Source of the DNA: Betaproteobacteria bacterium TMED156
GTDB lineage: Bacteria; Pseudomonadota; Gammaproteobacteria; Burkholderiales; Burkholderiaceae_A
Direction of reading: 5' to 3'
DNA length: 25,405 nucleotides
NCBI GenBank assembly: GCA_002171155.1
Contig: NHHF01000055.1
Coordinates: 1-25,405 of the forward strand
The notes below the pieces were generated by a model that did no database searches, had not been told where the DNA came from, and worked only from the letters and a program-made list of their open reading frames with translations. The translations under genes were made by a program, and so were the position numbers. Below, in pieces: positions 24,101-25,405 of the stretch. Position 1 is the stretch's first letter. Every line of letters starts with the position of its first letter.

Positions 24101-25405
24101 GGTTTAAACGAAATACCTTTTCAAGCGTTAGAAGAATCTAATTGGGTTGAAATGGGTAGAAAGATATTAGATTTATTTAGAACGAGATTTGGTCTTAAAA
24201 ATGCACAGTTTACAAGTGGTCGACAGGTTTATGATTTTATTAGAGATTATCAGTCTAATATTAAGAAAGGTAAACTAACAGGTCAAGCTAAAAAGAAGTT
24301 AGCTGATTTTACACCAGATGAAGAAAGAAAAAGTTCTATTAGTTTAGTTAATAAAATAAATAGTTTAGTTTCAGAAGATGTTAAAACAAAAGAAGCATAT
24401 TTTGATCCTAAAGTATTTAATCCTATATATAAAGAAACACAACGAGGTGGTTCTATATATAACTATGTAAACTCTAGGTCAAGCAGTGCTCAACAAGCTG
24501 AAAAAACTTTAGAGAGTATTGTAGACAGGTTAATAAACTTTGATCCAGCCACTGGTAAATCATTTGCTGAGTTCATATTTGCTAATACTAATTTTGCTAG
24601 ATTAGATGCTAACAAAGCTTTATTTGAAGAAGGTCAAAGAAAAACTACTAGTATAGATGATTCAACAAAACAAATTGCTGACACATCGACACAAGCAGAA
24701 CAAACTGTTGAAGGTAAAAAATATACTAAAATAAAAGATAGTGGTATAAACCCTAGAACTAAAGAAAATACTAAAGCTTCTATATTAAGAACAGTTAGAA
24801 CTTTAAAATCAGGCTTAACAGATGTTAAAAGTTTAAATAAAAAAGTATCACCTATTATAGGTGAAATACTAAACAGTATAGGTAACTCACCAGCTTATGA
24901 TGCTATTGTAAAAGAGCTTGGTACTAGAGATGATCTTAGAAAAAACTTAATTAAGTTTAAACAACCTATACTAGAAAACTTAACCACAACATGGTTAATG
25001 AGAGGCATACCACAAGCAATACAAAAGCAAGTTGATGGTAGTTTTACTTCTGATTGGCAGGGTAAAAAAGTAGACAGAGAAGCAGTTGGTACTGACAATG
25101 CTGGTAGAACTTCTGGGCATGATATAGTTAGAAGAATACCTAATGTAAATAACTCTGTTACAGAAGATCAATATCTAAGTAATTTTTATGATGCTAAAGG
25201 TAAATTAATAAGAGGTAGGAAAGAAGCTCTTGCAAAACAAATGGCTCAAGAATATGGTTTAGAGATATTGCTAGATGAACTACAAAATAATCCTAATGGT
25301 GAAATAGCTAAAGCTTTTGATACAAACCAAGAGTCAAAAGGTGTTATAGATGTTTTAGGTCAACTATCAAACATAATTGATCAATCTGAAAGAGGTGGTG
25401 TTAAA
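21194..25405 (+). CDS. Giant virion protein with HELLH metallopeptidase motif (3' truncated by window)
   Basis: The frame from ATG 21194 stays open for 1404 codons to the right edge, so the protein is longer. Early residues are acidic and hydrophilic. Glycine-rich apolar segments at about 210-225 (IFTIGAGGVAGIAATA) and 699-713 (ILSMAAGGLLGGASS) could insert in membranes. A charged coiled coil spans about 796-850. Next comes a peptidase-like unit: a strand with EKDGKIYINKQAA, then ASHELLHKVL with H902-E903-H906, and DEYFTAF with Glu960 as plausible third zinc ligand. The far part has a TDNAGRTSGHDIVRR block (1300-1314) and a GRKEALAK block (1341-1348) that I recall from giant virion proteins of marine phages. 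Placement after ejection-protein genes suggests it is packaged and injected. Substrate unknown; no lytic transglycosylase or RNA polymerase motif was seen in the visible part. Confidence 0.75.
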   Translation, partial: MFETENGIIDITGYSRDEQEKFLLENPDAVPVNVGQVVDLDKNPPESEMYNLIQEEVNKLESERVKRFEKVKYGTYDFELKRNIGAFEDKVPPVTIFEDPKDYDMYLKWAKGEDYLPSRTLTQQVDDMSKEYDLNLDPATSNNYYNQEKDNSFVNEYFGDNDLNKINKLEEIGFDQGGFQGFLNRSNLADDFKQDMEEGIFTPKLQIRDIFTIGAGGVAGIAATARSKADDVVDLEVARQRTLARYMDMYMNDVHEKVNRKRFYEDYLLNPKKYEDKYTDGEDAYGDFLKTNGEVTLYNLDEYNKYYKEQFPLLVAREAENVKKQKSLALERESETDVGGFFKGAAETVYDAGSGFLGAADETITWLDDLILPGGSERAEQKRLLDAEDDYADARKNLTYMRVSGKSIDYDGKNYLKDKQGNIYNTTDNINVTKTLDQQKLKTISKLIDTVGVDDIDSSFRGYSTTGGHVIGNILFQILGTKGAGSARLVGSQFIIKGRNASRALRGLGNITTRARGSSGRFISTKGTAGVKLPFDARIMDASAFQSFYGAVTGYENTIREAKKQGLTDAEAEKLANLAQTQMAVLYGLTGPINPRLPMLNWVDDVLTKNNLISKAINEYKKTGSKEAFKKSIGGTIKQILPNRKTLLGFINEGSKEVIQENIQQAGEFFVVNRNVNEEAGFDLVKADYSVDDFISTSILSMAAGGLLGGASSAKFNFKQDPNARVANLYQLSRDMKSSKKLIDFAVKKGRITQGEANDILKQAEAVGKASNSTPAWMLQSPNSFIEYAMKGQEIDEIKRKRDKKDKQFHAKFNEQIKTLEQEMQEIADAASEEAIKKETDIVKKVVGEENVVVFDNVAQMIEAGFSDLTDLMSDGFLEKDGKIYINKQAAQATQAVSVASHELLHKVLKAEFKNNPEMKRIVKEFKAILKNKGVLDPIENRMKIYRKRGIDVDGKDADEYFTAFSDAIGLNEIPFQALEESNWVEMGRKILDLFRTRFGLKNAQFTSGRQVYDFIRDYQSNIKKGKLTGQAKKKLADFTPDEERKSSISLVNKINSLVSEDVKTKEAYFDPKVFNPIYKETQRGGSIYNYVNSRSSSAQQAEKTLESIVDRLINFDPATGKSFAEFIFANTNFARLDANKALFEEGQRKTTSIDDSTKQIADTSTQAEQTVEGKKYTKIKDSGINPRTKENTKASILRTVRTLKSGLTDVKSLNKKVSPIIGEILNSIGNSPAYDAIVKELGTRDDLRKNLIKFKQPILENLTTTWLMRGIPQAIQKQVDGSFTSDWQGKKVDREAVGTDNAGRTSGHDIVRRIPNVNNSVTEDQYLSNFYDAKGKLIRGRKEALAKQMAQEYGLEILLDELQNNPNGEIAKAFDTNQESKGVIDVLGQLSNIIDQSERGGVK

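Noticed and set aside
1..25405. tRNA genes, CRISPR arrays, integrase or attachment sites
   Set aside because: Looked for while reading; no cloverleaf-like segment, spaced repeat array, recombinase motif or long direct repeat was seen. Short repeats found are confined to the acidic coding tract.

Overview
The window is part of the structural (late) module of a short-tailed tailed phage. All genes lie on the + strand and are packed tightly, several of them in stop/start overlaps of the form TAATG. There is no tail tube or tape-measure gene. What is present is a terminase, portal, scaffold-like gene, major capsid gene, head-tail adaptors, a giant beta-rich tail-nozzle-like protein and a set of internal (ejection) proteins, which is a podovirus plan. 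The DNA is AT-rich (roughly one third GC by eye). Starts are preceded by A/T-rich stretches such as AATAAAATG rather than Shine-Dalgarno sequences, which fits a Bacteroidota (probably marine flavobacterial) host. The host is an inference, not shown by any host gene.

Layout. Positions 1-1224 hold four small or medium genes: the tail end of an unrecognised gene, a coiled-coil protein, a 55-residue protein, and a 198-residue protein that reads like two GroES folds in tandem. Positions 1178-3651 hold a small gene in the terminase small-subunit position and the large terminase (TerL). Positions 3653-8851 hold portal, a scaffold-like acidic protein and the major capsid protein, closed by a strong UUCG hairpin terminator. 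Positions 8924-9685 hold one gene of unknown function between that terminator and a second strong hairpin. Positions 9746-18760 hold two adaptor/ring-type proteins, the 1597-residue nozzle-like protein and an 878-residue beta-rich tail protein. Positions 18770-25405 hold a small structural protein, two internal virion proteins and the first 1404 codons of a giant virion protein that runs off the window.

How it fits together. The terminase pair would pack DNA through the portal into a capsid assembled on the scaffold, and the GroES-like protein could modify host GroEL for capsid folding. The adaptors and nozzle form the short tail. The glycine-zipper and helical internal proteins, with the giant protein, are likely ejected into the host. 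The giant protein carries an HELLH zinc-peptidase signature and hydrophobic glycine-rich segments, so it may combine envelope passage with proteolysis.

The most notable observations are the tandem GroES-like protein, the HELLH domain in the giant protein, and a sharp GC and codon-usage anomaly confined to the ATPase half of the terminase gene. No gene-free stretch exceeds about 75 bases. No tRNA, CRISPR array, integrase, insertion sequence or attachment site was seen.
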